From Strix aluco (taxonomy: Eukaryota; Chordata; Aves; Strigiformes; Strigidae), in NCBI RefSeq assembly GCF_031877795.1, contig NC_133933.1:4958632-5022631 (forward strand): a DNA stretch of 64,000 nucleotides, read 5' to 3'. Position 1 is the stretch's first letter, and each line of letters opens with the position of its first letter. The notes under the pieces were generated by a model that made no database searches, was not told where the DNA came from, and worked only from the letters and a program-made list of their open reading frames with translations. The position numbers and the translations under genes were made by a program. Shown here one piece after another: positions 62,901-64,000 of this stretch.

Positions 62901-64000
62901 TGAGCAGATCTTTTCAGAAAAACAGTTGGCAACCCACAGCAGTCTCCATGGAAATCAAAGTCTGGGGGGACACGCCAGTCGACCTGCTCATTCCTAGAGT
63001 CACGGCTGAGTGGAAAAGATTATATATTTTACTGTCTGTGGTATACCTGCTTTATTGATAAACTGAGGAATTCCAGTGCTGTCAGTTTAATGCCTCAACA
63101 AAAGCAATTCATGCTGTGCTATTTTCTTCTAAAGGGCAAGAGTGTGAGATGTTTGCTATACTGTGGCAAAATCCAGCAGTCCAAATTCTCCTCTCAAGTG
63201 CAACAAGAAGACAAGTAGAGTCAGAAGTAACTCTGGAGAGAGAAGGCTGTAAAAGATTTAAGAGCTGGATTAAAGGGGCATGTGCTCCATGAACTCTGTA
63301 GGGTCCTACAAAAGATGCATTTCTCTTCTCTCTGGCCTGAACTACCCTAAGCATCCCATCTTTTGAGAATCCTCATTTTGCTAGAAACTAAACAGAGGAT
63401 TGCCTGTGCAAGACTTTAGGGTCTTAAGAAATTCCTCCATTGCACAGGAAGAAAGAAAGGCTTTAACCCTGGGGAAAGTGTACTGTTAGCACATGTTTTC
63501 ATAATAAGATGGACCTCGCTAGTTCTACCCATTCATGGCTCCCCACGTAGGATCTCACTGATGTTGGTGAGCACTGGATGTGGGTGGGAACCCTTCCTGA
63601 GCCCTCAGGACCAGACAAATCAAAGCATTGGTCACTGGGCCCCTGCCGTGACTGTGGCTTTTCTGGGAGCCCGTTATTAAGGTTTTATGATCGGTTGCTG
63701 TAAAACATATCTTCTGGGCTGGCACTTGGCAAACACAGCTTTCATCACCTCCTGTTATACACTCTCTAAGCAACCAGTTCAAGTGTGTCTGCTGTCACCT
63801 GCTAAGACCAAGAGGAGTTTCTGTGATACTTCTAGTGCAGAAAATGCCAACATTGTCTGTGTTTGGGCCCCAAACTTTTTTGGCACATTTCTTCTTCTAT
63901 ATTCCTTTAAATTAAGAGGTTTTGTAGTTTCCAGAGGTGCTGCAGTCTGTTGTCACTGAGAGTCAGTTACTGAGTGTTTCTCTCCTGCTCAGACATCTGG
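59909..64000 (+). other. Intron 3 sequence to the window edge, nothing recognised
   Basis: AT-leaning unique-looking DNA. The 130-codon + frame at 60,731-61,123 has no recognisable domain and no flanking splice signals that would join it to SNAP25 in phase. Confidence 0.6.

Larger units (their letters stand above)
21948..64000 (+). other. SNAP25: SNAP25 gene, 5' portion (exons 1-3 and introns; continues past the right edge)
   Basis: The gene is identified from two exons whose joined reading gives residues 1-38 of SNAP-25, identical to the vertebrate protein as I remember it. SNAP-25 is a palmitoylated presynaptic plasma-membrane protein of about 206 residues. It supplies two of the four SNARE helices of the synaptic fusion complex, with syntaxin-1 and VAMP2. 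Exon 1 is noncoding, intron 1 is about 35.5 kb, intron 2 is 658 bp and intron 3 is at least 5.5 kb. The palmitoylated cysteine linker, the alternative exon 5a/5b pair and the second SNARE helix are not in the window. The transcription start is inferred from the TATA-like box, so the left boundary is approximate. Confidence 0.93.
58460..64000 (+). other. SNAP25: SNAP25 intron 3 (partial, at least 5.5 kb)
   Basis: The intron begins GTAAGG and runs to the window edge. I searched by eye for the next coding exon (expected ESKDAGIRTLVMLDEQGE) and did not find it. The only structured sequence I recognise is an ancient retroposon fossil at 59,745-59,908. The rest looks like unique intronic DNA. Confidence 0.85.

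Noticed and set aside
58460..64000. Search for SNAP25 exon 4 (ESKDAGIRTLVML...)
   Set aside because: No segment with this reading and flanking splice sites was found, so the exon should lie to the right of the window.

Overview
This is vertebrate, almost certainly bird, nuclear DNA. It is AT-leaning and nearly devoid of coding sequence, with one strong CpG island, a CR1 LINE tail carrying the avian ATTCTRT-type end, a roughly 1 kb endogenous-retrovirus LTR of a type I associate with Neoaves, and a few old CORE-SINE/L3-like retroposon fossils. The only gene I can support is the 5' part of SNAP25 on the + strand. It encodes the Qb/Qc SNARE that pairs with syntaxin-1 and VAMP2 to drive synaptic vesicle fusion. 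No bacterial or phage-type features are present.

Layout. Positions 1 to about 21,640 are the intergenic 5' flank of SNAP25. They hold simple-sequence tracts, a minus-strand CR1 3' end (about 17,478-17,760) and two ancient retroposon fossils (about 7,877-7,980 and 9,293-9,412). Positions 21,640-24,010 are a dense CpG island containing the core promoter (AP-1-like site, GC boxes, a TATA-like box, a CRE-like site and a YY1-like site). It also contains noncoding exon 1 (start about 21,948, donor after 22,089) and, just inside intron 1, a cluster of three REST/NRSF (RE1)-like sites at 22,449-22,623. Intron 1 runs to 57,624 (about 35.5 kb) and contains a sense-oriented solo LTR (33,139-34,148), a MIR-like SINE, a (TATTTA)12 microsatellite and several short fossils. 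Exon 2 (57,625-57,759) carries the start codon and residues 1-24. Exon 3 (58,418-58,459) carries residues 25-38. Intron 3 runs off the right edge, so the remaining exons lie outside the window.

How it fits together. A TATA-containing CpG-island promoter with a downstream RE1 cluster is the expected arrangement for a neuron-restricted gene: open by default, and held off outside neurons by REST. A short upstream ORF in exon 1 may add translational control. I found no unknown multi-gene system. The most notable signal is the triple RE1-like array, two copies of which look like a local duplication. Exon and splice-site calls rest on direct reading. Start-site position, factor binding and repeat-family names are inferences from motif recognition.
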